A program made the position numbers and the translations under genes. DNA of 64,000 nucleotides from Cephalotus follicularis (taxonomy: Eukaryota > Streptophyta > Magnoliopsida > Oxalidales > Cephalotaceae), in NCBI GenBank assembly GCA_001972305.1, contig BDDD01005205.1:1-64000 (forward strand), read 5' to 3'. Every line of letters starts with the position of its first letter. The first letter of the stretch is position 1. Of the stretch, positions 12,458-23,135 are shown piece after piece. The notes beneath the pieces are model-generated. The model was not told the DNA's origin and searched no databases. It worked only from the letters and a program-made list of their open reading frames with translations.

Positions 12458-13287
12458 TAGCAGAGTTAAAAGATTCTAATCAGTAATAATAGTGATATAT
12501 TTACAGGTTTTAAAACATGTTTTCTTTGCTATAAAATATCAGTACAACATTTTGATGCATAAATACACAATATACAGGTTACATATATCAATAACAACTT
12601 TGAAAACATATTTTCTAATATCCTAGCAATTTGCATGGATTAACAACTGGGTTTTACATGAAATAAACTGATGTTCATCAATAATAGCAGTATATACATA
12701 TGAAAATAAGATCAGTTTATTATCATTCCTGAAAATGATTAAATGACAGTGCAGAAGACGTTTGCAAAGATGGTGTTTTCAGTTTTTGTAAAATATGCAG
12801 ATGGTGTAGTTTTTAAAGATGATATAATATGAGTTTTAAATGTAAAAACGTACATGTTAATGGTCAAAATCGGTGGATTAAATACATTTTCTTTCATACA
12901 GAAAACGCGTTCAACAAACAAGGAAATCAGATAAACCAAATATGGCAAGAATCCTTTCCAAAAATGAAGCCACTGTCCAAAACAGAAATGGAAAATTCAA
13001 CTTAAGCGTCGATGGTATGCAAAAAGCGTCGACGGTTAAACCTTTTAAAGCCATAAGCGTCGATGCCATAAGCTTAGTTGGTGACATGTTCCACAACACC
13101 AAAGCCGCAACGGTTCTGATGAAGGCATCGATGCTTAACGCCCAAATATTTAAAAGGATTTCCAAAATAAAATCGAACGGTCCAAAAACATAGCACATAA
13201 CAGAAGGCAAAGACATAACATGAGACAATAACACGTAGGTATAGAAACGAGATATTACATTAGTGATCTCGGATCAGGGGCGTTACA
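11331..13287. mobile_element. LTR-derived block I, mixed orientation signals
   Basis: The left half matches solo LTR C read in reverse: GATCACACCGCCACGG near 11390, ATGCCTATGAG near 11430, and GTCCGTACCTTAGC near 11865. The right end reads as the end of a plus-strand LTR (GGATCAGGGGCGTTACA, ending at 13287) and is followed directly by a primer site. Either two LTRs of opposite orientation are joined here or one minus LTR happens to abut an internal region. I cannot place the internal boundary. Palindrome arrays lie at 12020-12200 and 13000-13140, and an AT dinucleotide run at about 12427-12452. Confidence 0.6.
12020..13140. repeat. AAGCGTCGACG arrays in block I
   Basis: About eight units at 12020-12200 (AAAGCGTCGACG, AAAGCGTTGACGCTC, AAGCATTGACGCTTT) and five at 13000-13140 (AAGCGTCGATGG, AAAGCGTCGACGG, GGCATCGATGCTT). 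The arms tend toward the palindrome AAGCGTCGACGCTT. Confidence 0.82.
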
Positions 13288-13291
13288 AGTT

Positions 13292-13300
13292 TGGTATCAT
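13292..13300 (+). promoter_or_regulatory. Primer-binding-site-like sequence of I
   Basis: TGGTATCAT starts 5 bases after the LTR end GGCGTTACA. It resembles the TGGTATCAGAGC site that pairs with initiator tRNA-Met in B, D, E and F. Confidence 0.65.
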
Positions 13301-13442
13301 AGATTGTTGAATATTAGTATAAATTGAGGATATACACTTTACAGAAATATTTACTGATCTGATTTCTTTGTTAAGGATGTCGTCAAGGAATGAGACGGAT
13401 CCTTCGGAGACTAGTACATGATTTTCTTGTTGTGGTTCATCC

Positions 13443-13769
13443 GTGGAACCCTTAGGATGGAAAATACAGGATTTAATAGCTAGAAATCAGGAACTTCACA
13501 TGGAGAAGGAAAATTTACGAGAAATCATAGCAAAGAAACTAGAAGAATTTTATGCTCGTATATATGAAATGGAAGAAATGTATAGGCAGGGGTTAGCAAG
13601 AAAGGATGAACATCTTAGACAAACTAAGGCGGGTTTGAAGGTTATTTTGAGTTATATCTTGGGAGTCGATGGAATGATCTATCGAAGAGTTAGGGAAAAC
13701 TTGAGAATATTGATAAGGTATATTCATGAAGAGATCCCAGATAGTACCGCATCAAGTGATGAGGATTAG
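13443..13769 (+). CDS. Small open frame upstream of gag remnant, coiled-coil-like
   Basis: An open frame of 108 codons lies between the primer site of I and its gag remnant. The first two thirds are rich in E, K, R and L with heptad-like spacing (residues about 10-60), which suggests a coiled coil. The C-terminus is acidic (PDSTASSDED). I do not recognise it. An extra frame ahead of gag is known from some plant gypsy lineages, but this one could be only the N-terminal part of this element's own gag. It is intact while the neighbouring gag is decayed, which may be chance given its short length. Treat it as part of a fossil element. Confidence 0.4.
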   Translation: MEPLGWKIQDLIARNQELHMEKENLREIIAKKLEEFYARIYEMEEMYRQGLARKDEHLRQTKAGLKVILSYILGVDGMIYRRVRENLRILIRYIHEEIPDSTASSDED

Positions 13770-13962
13770 AATAAGCTATGAAGAACTCTTATGTAAGAAA
13801 TATACAATGAATGTATAAAATGTATAGAGAAGCGTAAATATTGTATAGTAAATAAAACTTTTAGTTTCTTTCAAGGCATTGAGTATTAGAATCATATCCT
13901 ATTTTGCTTAACAAATGAACAGAATTCCCTAAGGCTAGGAACTAACTCCTGAATAATAAATA

Positions 13963-14450
13963 GATGGCTGACTTAATAAGAGGTCGTGGTCAACGAAGAT
14001 AAGCACAAGACAATGAAGGAAATAATTCTCCAACTGCAGTATTAAATCAGTTAGCTCAGGATATCACGCATAACAACTGTAATAACCATCAAGTGCCTTT
14101 GCCAGTTGGGCCAACTCTAGAACAGTTTGCGAGGCAGAACCCGAAAACCTTTTCGGGAGCAGTAGATCCATTGGAAGCAGAAGTGTGGATTCAAGGAATT
14201 GAAAAGATCTTTAGAGCCTTAAATTGCACGGATCGCCAGAAGGTGGAGTTCTAGATTTATAAACTGGAAGGAGAAGCATATCTATGGTGGAATATGGTAG
14301 AAAGGACGAAGACACATTGAGAGTTGGAGGCGATGACATGGGAGGTGTTTAAGGAAATATTTATGGAAAAATATTTTCCTCAAACAATAAAAGATAAGAT
14401 GGACGAAGATTTCCTCGGATTAGAGAAAGGGGAGTTTGAAACTGAATAAA
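13963..14450 (+). mobile_element. Gag remnant of element I (gypsy)
   Basis: Translation gives a retrotransposon gag core: LEQFARQNPKTFSGAVDPLE, then EVWIQGIEKIF, YKLEGEAYLWWNMV and EIFMEKYFPQ. The WIQ...KIF, A..WW and Y(F)P landmarks align with the gag cores of B and D. It has several breaks and stops being recognisable at the poly-G stretch near 14458, where K begins. Confidence 0.8.
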
Positions 14451-15654
14451 CTACAAGGGGGGGGGGGGGAATTGTAGTTTTTAAAGAAAAATTAAACTTT
14501 TCGTAATTTAAAAAAAAAAAAAACAAAAGGGGGGGGGGGGGAATTGTAGTTTCTAAAGATAAATTAAACTTTTCGTAATTTAAAACAATGAACAACGAAA
14601 TCAAGCAATAGCAATTTAAACAACAATTCAAAGAGAGAGAGTTAGAGAGATTGCAAACTCTATTTTATAGTGGTTCGGCGTAACTCTTGCCTACATCCAC
14701 TTTTCCCAAGGATCTCCTTGAGTTTCCACTAGTCTCCGAATACAATTCCGGGTGCTATTCGGTACACGTTTGTGATTGACCTCAATCACTTACAATTCTC
14801 TTGGGTTTACTCCCCAATTTCACTTAGGGTTCACTCCGCTATTACAATCAAAATAGATGAAGTAGTGTTTTGATCTAAACCTCTCACTAGGTTGGATATT
14901 ACAAGATAAATTCTCTTAAACAAAGTGAGAACAAAAATGGCTTAAGATGTAAGATGAAAGCTTTTGAGATTAGCTTTGTATTTGAATGCTTGGTATATGA
15001 TTTCTTAGAATTCTTCTGTGATTTGATTTCTCTTGTGTTTTTCTTCTACTTTCTCTTCAAAACATCTTTGTATTTATATCTTTTTGCGTCAGAGATCCGT
15101 TGGGTATTGTCTTCCAAGTGGTTGCATAAAAGACAGCTCATTAAAACCTGTCAGAATTCTGTTCTACGTACAAAGCGTCGACTGTCACCGTTAAAGCGTC
15201 GACACTTATGTGACCGTTAGGGATCTCAATTTGAAATTATCGAGTCAAAGCACAAGCGTTCTTTCTTCAAGAGTCGACCGGCAGCTCAAAGCGCTGACGC
15301 TTAGTCTTGGGCATCGACGCTTAGGCCAAATTGAATTCCAATTTGGCTCGCTAGTTTAATCGGCAGACGCTTTGCACAAAGCGCAGACGTTTTGTGTCAA
15401 AGCGCAGACGCTTTGAATTTGGGTGTCAACGGTTTGAGTGTTTGTTCCTCTTTTCAAAGTGCTTCACCGGTAGACGCTTTGTTCCTTGTCTCGACTTCCT
15501 CTCAAAGCGTTGACGCTTTATCATTGAGCGTCAACGGTTTGCCCTGTATCTACAGAATTCTTGTGCTGTTTTGAACATTCCAAGGTTTTCTTGCACATCA
15601 AGAAACTTAGTTAAACACGTATATAAAATCCACGTTACAATAATCCAATTAACA
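14451..15654 (+). mobile_element. K: LTR-like unit with duplicated poly-G head
   Basis: The unit sits between a gag remnant and a minus-strand LTR. It starts with two copies of a 65-75 bp block (poly-G, AATTGTAGTTT, TTAAACTTTTCGTAATTTAAA) at about 14458-14520 and 14530-14587. It then has TGGTTCGGCG and CCACTTTTCCCAAGGATC, common in plant LTRs, and ends near 15654 with CCAATTAACA after TTGCACATCAAGAAACTTAG, a block shared with J1. No coding frame is supported. It could be a solo LTR (TGTAG...AACA) whose polypurine tract was duplicated. No target duplication was found. Confidence 0.5.
15165..15550. repeat. AAAGCGTCGACGCTTT array in K
   Basis: About ten units, including AAAGCGTCGACTG, AAGCGTCGACACTT, GCATCGACGCTTAG, AAAGCGCAGACGCTTTG and AAAGCGTTGACGCTTT. 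The arms form a 14-16 bp palindrome when intact. Confidence 0.85.
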
Positions 15655-16564
15655 TAGTCATTGTTCATTAATCTAGTACATAAAATAAGAGAAACAATTC
15701 AGTCTTCTCCTTAAGTCTCCTTGCGTGCTCCATGTCAAATCCCACTCCATCAATCTGTTACAGTAGGGGTTAGCCTTTGTGCTCACTCGGCTAAGTGAAT
15801 AAACTCATAAATGCAGTTCGAGGTATATGATAATAAGTATCATGAATGAATGCATTATGATGCAGTACAGTATATATATCGTAGTATATATGTTGCAGTG
15901 TATACATATGTAAAATATATGCATGTGCACAGTATAGGTATAACCTCATAAGGCTACATCAACCCAAGCAGTAGGTATGTCCAAAAAGAAATCAGACAAA
16001 CAAAACGTCACGACCGTCGCCACCTCTTGTCCCCAACGTCATGTACTCTTACCCCATCCCCGTTTGCGAACGGTTTGGGGCAAGCCCTCCGTACAGGTTG
16101 CTTAGCACGATGGCTAAACAATCAACAGGTTATTGGCACAGCGGCTAATAATCAACAAGCACAAACACCATACAGTAGAAGTCAAGCAATAAAATATAAT
16201 TGCTTGATCAAATATATTTGTTTAAAATATATTACTCCGTTCTCAGGTTGTGATAAGTTATAAAACTTAAAACAATACAGTTTGATTGTGTAACCAATCC
16301 TTTAAACATTTCACCGTCTTTGGGAAATACTTTCCCCAGTCATTTGAAAAAATATATATATATTTGGCAAATATACATTTTCGTACAATTAATGATTATA
16401 ATAATCATGCAAGCTTTTCAAAATGGTTAACACTTTTTAGCAATCAACTACAATGCAATTCATAGTTCAGTAATAATGCAAACATATGCTCAGCATGCAC
16501 CTAGGATCATTTCTAGAGTCATTTCGGGTCTAACGGGTCCCATTAGAGTAAAAGCTTTTCAAAT

Positions 16565-17000
16565 AGGGGAATAAGCGTCGATGCTTATCCCCTGGGCGTC
16601 GACGTCTTTACCCTAAGGCACCAACATTTCGTGTAGTTATTTCCAGGCGTTTTAGGACCAAAGACATTGATGCTTTTCAAAAGACGTCGATGTCTTTATA
16701 ATACGAGGAGTTATCAGTTCGCGAATCTTGATTCTAGGGGGAAGAATCTGACCCTTAAATCTTCACACAAACAAATATCATTCTCTCACCTTGTAAGGCA
16801 TGCTACTGGCTATCAGAATACGTAACCAGAACATCAATTCATGGATAAAACATGCAACCACAAGTGGCAATTCCCCGTCCACAGTAAACACAAATGTTCT
16901 ACAATTACCCAGAAAAGGCGTTGATGTTTCAGTCAAAAATCGATGTCTTTCGCATTCACACACGAAGGCATAGACGTCCTTATGTAGGCGTCGACGTCTA
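16565..17000. repeat. GTCGACG/GTCGATG arrays in L, left part
   Basis: Units at about 16570-16700 (AAGCGTCGATGCTT, GGCGTCGACGTCTTT, AGACGTCGATGTCTTT) and 16915-17000 (GGCGTTGATGTTT, GGCGTCGACGTCTA). The arms tend toward GACGTCGACGTC. Confidence 0.82.
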
Positions 17001-17588
17001 TTTAGCCCAGAACGTCATTTACATGGTTTTAACACACCAGGCCATTACCAATCCAACCTTTACATAAACTAGTTCAAATATTCATGTAAATCACACATGC
17101 ATGGTTACTCTGTACGTCACAACAGTCATCACAACAAATCCAGAGATTACAATTCATCCATTAACATGCAATTCATCAATGGCATTTTATTATCTTAAAA
17201 CTCAAAATGCATGTATAAGATCATCACTTTCCCCTACCTTGATGTTCCAAGTTAGGAACTAGCAAGTCCACCCCTTTATGTCCTGGAATCCGCTCTCAGT
17301 AGCTTCAAGTTTCGTCCACAGTTGCAATCACAGGGGCTCCAAGGTCCAAGCTCCAAGTCCTCAACAATGGTAGTTCTATATTCTCTCTTTCTTTCTCTGT
17401 TCTATCTCTTTTCTCACAGTGTTTAGCTGAGAAGGAGGGGAAGGGAGAGGTGTTTTATGCTGGCAGGAATCCTTTCCTTCTCTCTTGATTCACATGCACC
17501 CATACACACCCGTGCTCTCCCCTCTCTCCTTCCTGTTTTGACTCCTTCCTTCCCCCTTTCTGTAGGTTGCATAAGAAGATGGCACATC

Positions 17589-20306
17589 TGTCACACCCCA
17601 TTATTCCATTACATTTAGACAACATGTAGTGATATCAGGAATAAGTAAATAATCCAGCATTTCATTCAACATTTCTTAAATAAGCGGAAGCATTCATATA
17701 TGGATTATAAATCAAAAACATCCGCACGCAGCCTATACTACGTCCTTGTACAATCCAACAAATATCCTTTTACATAAGGAAAGTAAAACAACAACACGGA
17801 GTGTGAACCGTTCAATACAAATACAGTACATCATAAGAATAACAACCTTAAGTAGATAAAACTCTCCAAGCTTTAGCAACACTTCCCGTACGTCTTTCAT
17901 TAATCTGAAATTGTAGGGGGTTAGCCGTTGTCCTCACTTGTCTAAGTAGGAATAATGCATGTTAAGGAATATATAAATGCAACATGTATGACATTTTATA
18001 TTGAAAATAACATAATTAAGTATTCCAATATATAAGCAACCATGCCAAGTGGCCATAGGCAATACAATTCAAGAATACCGCACAAGGGTACAATCAATCA
18101 GTACAATGGTTTGGGTGTCACATGTCGCTAACTCCTAGCACCAACTGTGCACCACCTATCTATCACCCTTCACTCCGAAGATGATAGATCAGGTCAGTTA
18201 CTACCGGCATTAGCGGGTAGTTTAACAATCAAGATCTGTATTGCAGACAGTTTGGGTGGGTACTCTAGCCAAATCCTGGCACATAGGACCACCTCCTTAG
18301 TCAATGATGTCTCCTATCACTCGACTAACGGCAATAGCATAGACAAACAGTTCAATCAATTCAGTAATATTACATAAGTTTTTAAAATGTAATATAGGGT
18401 TGTTTTCTTTTGAAACATATAGCAATTCAGTGATCGTACATCTCATAGGAGGAAACGATATTCGGTCCAGTAACAGTACCTGTTATTGGAGGGAAAACAG
18501 TAATCATTTGACAATATACATTTCCATTTTGAAAACCGTAAGGAACTCATATTTGTGCTTAAAACACTAGTTGGTTCAATAATTTGAAAATAAGGGACAG
18601 TAGTGTTAATGAACGCCCTAAACAGTATATACTGCTTATAACAGTAGCATATACGGCAAACAGTAAAGCATAGTAGAAATCCAAGGTTCAATAAAGTCAT
18701 TAGCATACCATAGTCATTCTTGCACAACTTTAACAAGAAGTGCATACATTGTTTAACTTCTGAAATGTAATTATATAAGGCCAGGGGTGACTGTTACAGT
18801 CATCCCAAATGGAGGCCAGGTTAATTACATTCAATTTAAGGCCTCAACAGGACCTATATCAGAATTCTAACTCAAGACAGTTGACTGTTCCCAAGAACAG
18901 TCGGCTGCTTGGATTGAGTAGTCGACTGTTTTGTTCTTAGCAGTCGACTGGTTCGTTTGAGTAGTCGACTGTCAAGAAGAACCGTCGACTGCTTTGCCCA
19001 GAAAATGGCAGGCAGTAGCAAGTTATGTATTTCATTGTCCAAATACAAACTCAATCAATGCATGCAATCAAACAAAAAATAACCATACATGATATGCATA
19101 ATTATATCTTCAAAAACATGTCATTACCCCTACCTTAAATGCTATCCCGAAATCAATTTGGATTGATTTCTCTCTTTGAGCTCCCAATGCTCTTTCACCT
19201 ACTTAACCCTCAAATCTCAGCAGAATTTATCTATAACAATGCATGCTCGAAGGTTCAGTCACTTAATCAGTAAGTTTAACTAATTATCCAGTTACAAATT
19301 ACTACTCCAACAGTAGCTTATCACAATTCCATTAAGTCTCTCTTTCACATTATCAGACAACTTCTAATTTCATCTTAATTTCTAGGTTTAATCATTCGTT
19401 CTCATGTAAACAGTTCTCATGTCAATAGTGGATATATATTACTAACATTAGTACGTTTAATCCACTAACAACCTAATATCCAACTAGTAGCTCATCATTA
19501 GCTCATAAGTTTCAACCCTTATTGGCCCATTTATCATTCCCTTCATAATTCAAACTTATTAACTCATAATCATGTTAACAGAAGATATGGATATCTAATC
19601 CTAGTCTGTTCTCCTAGCTATTAACCATAACAACATTAAGGGATTCGAATTAGTGACTTACTAGGAGAATCAAAGCTTCAAAGTCTCCTTGAACACTCTA
19701 ATCCTCAACATGCAAGCTCCAACAATTCTCCAGCAAGCTCTCCTTTATCCTCAGTGTTTTCTAATTCTCAAAACACTCAGGCAGCTTCTGTTTATAAGGG
19801 AAAAGTATTCACAATCCTGTTTTCATTCTTTAGCTTTGTCATTTATCATTTCCTCCCTTCTCTCTCTCACATGCATAACTTCCTCTCACTTTACTTCTTT
19901 CAATTCTCATGTTGCAGGTCAGCATGTCTGCATAGCACATGCAGGGCACTCCTCCTGCATGTTATGGTAGCTGTTGTCTCGCATGACACCTGTCCATCAT
20001 GCACTTCCTTTGGCTGCGTCTCACATGCATGTACAGACACCTGTTCTGTACCATTCCAGTCGACTGTCCTTAATAGGCAGTCGACTGTTACACCACGCGT
20101 CAGACAGTCGACTGTTACCTTGTGACAGTCGGTTGTTTGAGCTGCTTGTATGGTTCCTTTAATTTGTTTGCCAATTTGTATTTCAAACAAACCCAAGCAT
20201 TCACTAATCAGAATTATTATGATAATTGGACAAATAATCTCGATTAAAATGTATATTTATTTAAAAAGTGGAGCAATATACATTAATTGAAATCGCGGTT
20301 ATTACA
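17589..20306 (-). mobile_element. M: solo LTR (A family) with perfect target duplication
   Basis: The plus strand runs from TGTCACACCCC (17589) to ATTACA (20306), so the LTR reads on the minus strand. It is flanked by ACATC on both sides (17584-17588 and 20307-20311). It is 2.7 kb with no internal region, the usual result of recombination between two LTRs. It matches A's 3' LTR throughout by eye: hairpin at 17921-17945, CTAGCACCAACTGTGC near 18136, and palindrome arrays at 18880-18990 and 20055-20130. Confidence 0.93.
18880..20130. repeat. Two CAGTCGACTG arrays in M
   Basis: About six units at 18880-18990 and four at 20055-20130, such as GCAGTCGACTGG, GTAGTCGACTG and CAGTCGGTTG. The layout is the mirror of A's LTR, as expected for the opposite orientation. 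Confidence 0.87.
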
Positions 20307-20454
20307 ACATCCTTTTTCATGCACCAGGTGAGGGACACATTTTGGAGCTAGCCTGGCAACACACCAGCGTGATCAACATGTCACTTGTCAAGATGCCTCA
20401 AAAGTTGCCCATTTGCATGTTATTCTGTCAGTGTATAACGTGCTCGATATTCTT

Positions 20455-20605
20455 TTCAAAGACGTCGACATCTTCCTTAGACGTCGATGTCTTTTCCTCT
20501 TTCATACGAGGGTGTCGATGTCTTCGTCTACATCGACGTGCATGTACATGCATTCACGTTCACCCTTGTTCCCATAGGCATCGACGTCTTTCAAAGGACA
20601 TCGAT
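20455..20605. repeat. GACGTCGACATC array in L, right part
   Basis: Units such as AAGACGTCGACATCTT, AGACGTCGATGTCTTTT, GTGTCGATGTCTT, ACATCGACGTGC and GCATCGACGTCTTT occur in about 150 bp, next to a CATGCATTCACG segment. The same arrangement is in D at 31920-32060. Confidence 0.82.
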
Positions 20606-20812
20606 GCATTTCCCCCAAAAGTGCACCGTTTTGCCTCTAATTGCATCTTTTAACATTTCTTTAACATTCCAATCATTCCCTCTTCCAAAATCTAACCTTT
20701 TAAATTTTGGAAGGCGTCATCTAAATCAGAAATTATGCCATTCTCATTAATTCAATAATAAGATTACATTTCAAATTGCAATATTACAATATTAAAGATC
20801 CCGGGCGTTACA

Positions 20813-21220
20813 TCTATAAGTAGTTAACATCTAGTGGTTGACTATATCTATATATCTATATATATATATATATACTATCCCATACCAGCATATATAAGTA
20901 TTTAACCGCTTCCCCTTTTTAATCAGTCGTTCGTTCACTAAGCCACCCAATCAATTATTCTATCATTCATGCACTATATGTTCAATCATTCATTCAGTCA
21001 ATCCATTATGCAATCAATCATTCACTCAATTACTCACTAGCTAGTCCCCGAGGGTTCTAGCTTAGGATCCACAAAACAATCTACTCAATCAATAAATCTA
21101 TCAGTCAATTGTCGTCTGATACAAAATCCATTCTGTCAAACACGTATGCCTTTAGGTCCATTTCATCGATCACTTGTTCATCCTGATCCATACAGCCGGT
21201 CACTTATCCATTTCGGTTCA
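20813..21220. other. Unassigned low-complexity stretch
   Basis: No gene is visible. It holds a TATATC/TATA run (about 20845-20875) and a pyrimidine- and CAAT-rich part with repeats of CAATCATTCA-like words (20930-21050). It is neither a polypurine tract nor a recognisable internal region. It could be old flank of L or part of an older LTR. Confidence 0.5.
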
Positions 21221-21274
21221 TGTAATGACCAGAATTTTCAATGAATATATTATTTATGGAAATGTGCTTACTCT
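21221..21274 (+). mobile_element. O: start of an LTR (G-like)
   Basis: TGTAATGACC at 21221 followed by AGAATTTTCA and TATTATTTATGGAAATGTG resembles the first 55 bases of solo LTR G (33170). It is cut by the start of N at 21275, so N may be inserted into it. The evidence is short. Confidence 0.4.
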
Positions 21275-22802
21275 ATGTAACGCCCCGTAATGTTTCCTTC
21301 CTGGAGATAAAGAAAATTTGAGGATAAAGAGCTTATGTTTTCATATACGATATGTTAAAGCAAGAGATTCTATGTTATTCTTTTAATATATAGAAAGAAA
21401 ACTTATGTTGTTCCTTCTGTTGGCAGAGAAAGCAATGTATGTCTTTAGTCAGAGGATTAGCATGTTTTGTAATAGTACTTTGATGAAAGAAATAGATGTT
21501 TCGAGTATGTGGACTAGTTTTACCTTGTCCTTTGATGAATGTTTGGCATTATAAGTTTTCTGTTATCAAATACATCTGAGGAACTAAGGAGCCCTCAGGT
21601 AGCAAGGCCATGCAGGGCAAGGGCTGATAGTTGTGCGTATGAGGTTTTTCCAAGGAGGCGGGTAGTCCTCGGATGATGGGATATGGCTTTATGTGTTGAT
21701 GGGTGAGACTCGTTGAGGAGTCGTCGGATGCAAGGTCAGAGGAGACCAGATTGAGAGGTCCGAGGATGACTTGATGTTTCCTACGACGGTTTATATAGGG
21801 GTTTCTAGGGCTACAGTGCTTGAGTTAATTAAGCTGTGTGTTTTGATGCAAGTTTTTATGTTGTGTTTATGAAATGCTCTTTGGAGAAGAGCAGAAGAGA
21901 GAGAGATCCGTGGACAGATGGTGTCCTTCAGCTTGAGCAGACCTTGGTGTTTAAGTGATCACGCGAGGATCTAGGGAGTCCTCGGATATCATAGCAGAGG
22001 ATGGCAAGGGCAACTAGTTATGCGTTTGAGGTTTTACCCGATGAGGCAGGTAGTCCTTGGATGATGAGATATGACCTTATGTGTTGTGTGAAGCCTATTG
22101 AGGAGTCCTCGGATACAAGGTTAGAGGAGACAAGAAAGACAGAGGTCCGAGGAAGACTTGAAGTTTCTTGTGGAAGATTATTTTTAATAGTTCTAATGCT
22201 ACAGTGTTTTAAGTTAGTTAAGCTGTGCGTTTTGAGGCATGGTTTAGTGTTATGTTGAGAAGTGCATAGGAGAGCTGAGATGTGGATAGAGTGTGTCCTC
22301 GGGCGTGGGCGGACCTAGGTGTTTAAGTGATCTTGTGAGGACCACGTAGGTGTTCTCCTCAGACGTTTAGTGATTTGGGGCTTTTTAGGGTTCTGGGACG
22401 TGTTCAGTTGGTGACTTAATGAAATGGGGAGTTTGAGTCGTCGGCTCTTTTCGTCCCCTGCCTTTTGTCAACTGACGACGCTTGGTAGAAAGCGACAACG
22501 CTTTGGACTGCATACCAGTTACAATATCTAACTTTTTGTCACTTTGTGAATGAATTATACTAATTGATGGACACATGTCAAGCTAGGGAGAGAGGAAACC
22601 AGATATTTCTGCCATGTGTCCTGAGTAGAATGATGGAATGGGACAAGTGTTATCAATTTGTAGGTAGAGAATTAAGTCACATGGGCAACTAGCATGGTGA
22701 CTGACATGGGAAGAAGCATACATCCCAAGTCTCTATCTTTATATATATGCGTAGTTTTATCCTGAGAAGAGGTTGTTTTCTACTCAGATTGGCTAGGATA
22801 AC
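21275..22802 (+). mobile_element. N: LTR, 5' portion, host of element F
   Basis: It starts TGTAACGCCCCG and runs to ATAAC at 22798-22802, where element F begins. The part at 22555-22800 (GACACATGTCAAGC, TTAAGTCACATGG, TATATATATGCG) matches solo LTR G at about 33525-33720, so N is a G-family LTR. It holds a 370-bp tandem duplication and a small palindrome array (22468-22507). Its right portion would lie beyond the window. Confidence 0.65.
21590..22335 (+). repeat. Tandem duplication of about 370 bp in N
   Basis: Two diverged units, roughly 21590-21962 and 21963-22335, share GGCAAGGGC, AGGCGGGTAGTCCTCGGATGAT-like, GCTACAGTG, TTAATTAAGCTGTG-like and TGTTTAAGTGATC segments in the same order. The offset between the TGTTTAAGTGATC marks is 371 bp. 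The units contain repeated TCCTCGGA/TCCGAGGA words. Confidence 0.8.
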
Positions 22803-23040
22803 TGTAACGCCTGGGAATTTGACACATTGTAATAATTTAAAATCTGATGTAACATTATCATGGAATTAGCGAGAATAATGAAATTCCTGACTTTGATGAC
22901 GTTTTCCTTTTACATAATGTTGTTTGAGTTATGTAATGTTAAGGGACGTTGAGATATATCACTAGAAATGACGGGTGGAATTTCGGAAGGAATATGCCAA
23001 ACAGCCAACTATTTTGTAGGGACAGCTGACTGGATGGTTA

Positions 23041-23135
23041 TACTGGGGTAGTTGACTGTTTGTGGAAACAGTCGACTGGATGGCCTCGAGTTGCCAGCCG
23101 ACTGTCGAGTAAGAACAGTCGACTGGATGACACTC
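23041..23135. repeat. CAGTCGACTG array in F LTR, first part
   Basis: Four to five units (GTAGTTGACTG, CAGTCGACTGG, CAGCCGACTG, CAGTCGACTGG) within 95 bp. Confidence 0.8.

Larger units (their letters stand above)
15655..20812 (-). mobile_element. L: minus-strand LTR (D family), split by M
   Basis: Read on the minus strand it starts TGTAACGCCCGGGATC at 20812, close to D's LTR start. It has a palindrome array in its first 350 bases (20460-20600) flanking a GCATGTACATGC-like segment also seen in D, another at 16570-17000, and the TTAGCC...GGCTAA hairpin near its far end (15770-15794). The far end is not complete where K abuts. M lies inside it at 17589-20306. The sequence right of 20812 is not a polypurine tract, so it may be a solo or 5' LTR. 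Confidence 0.78.

Noticed and set aside
19689-20162. Overlapping open frames of 60-120 codons in solo LTR M
   Set aside because: They overlap in different frames across an LTR with palindrome units; no family resemblance.
22001-22258. 85-codon open frame in N
   Set aside because: It lies within a diverged tandem duplication and is not kept in the first unit.
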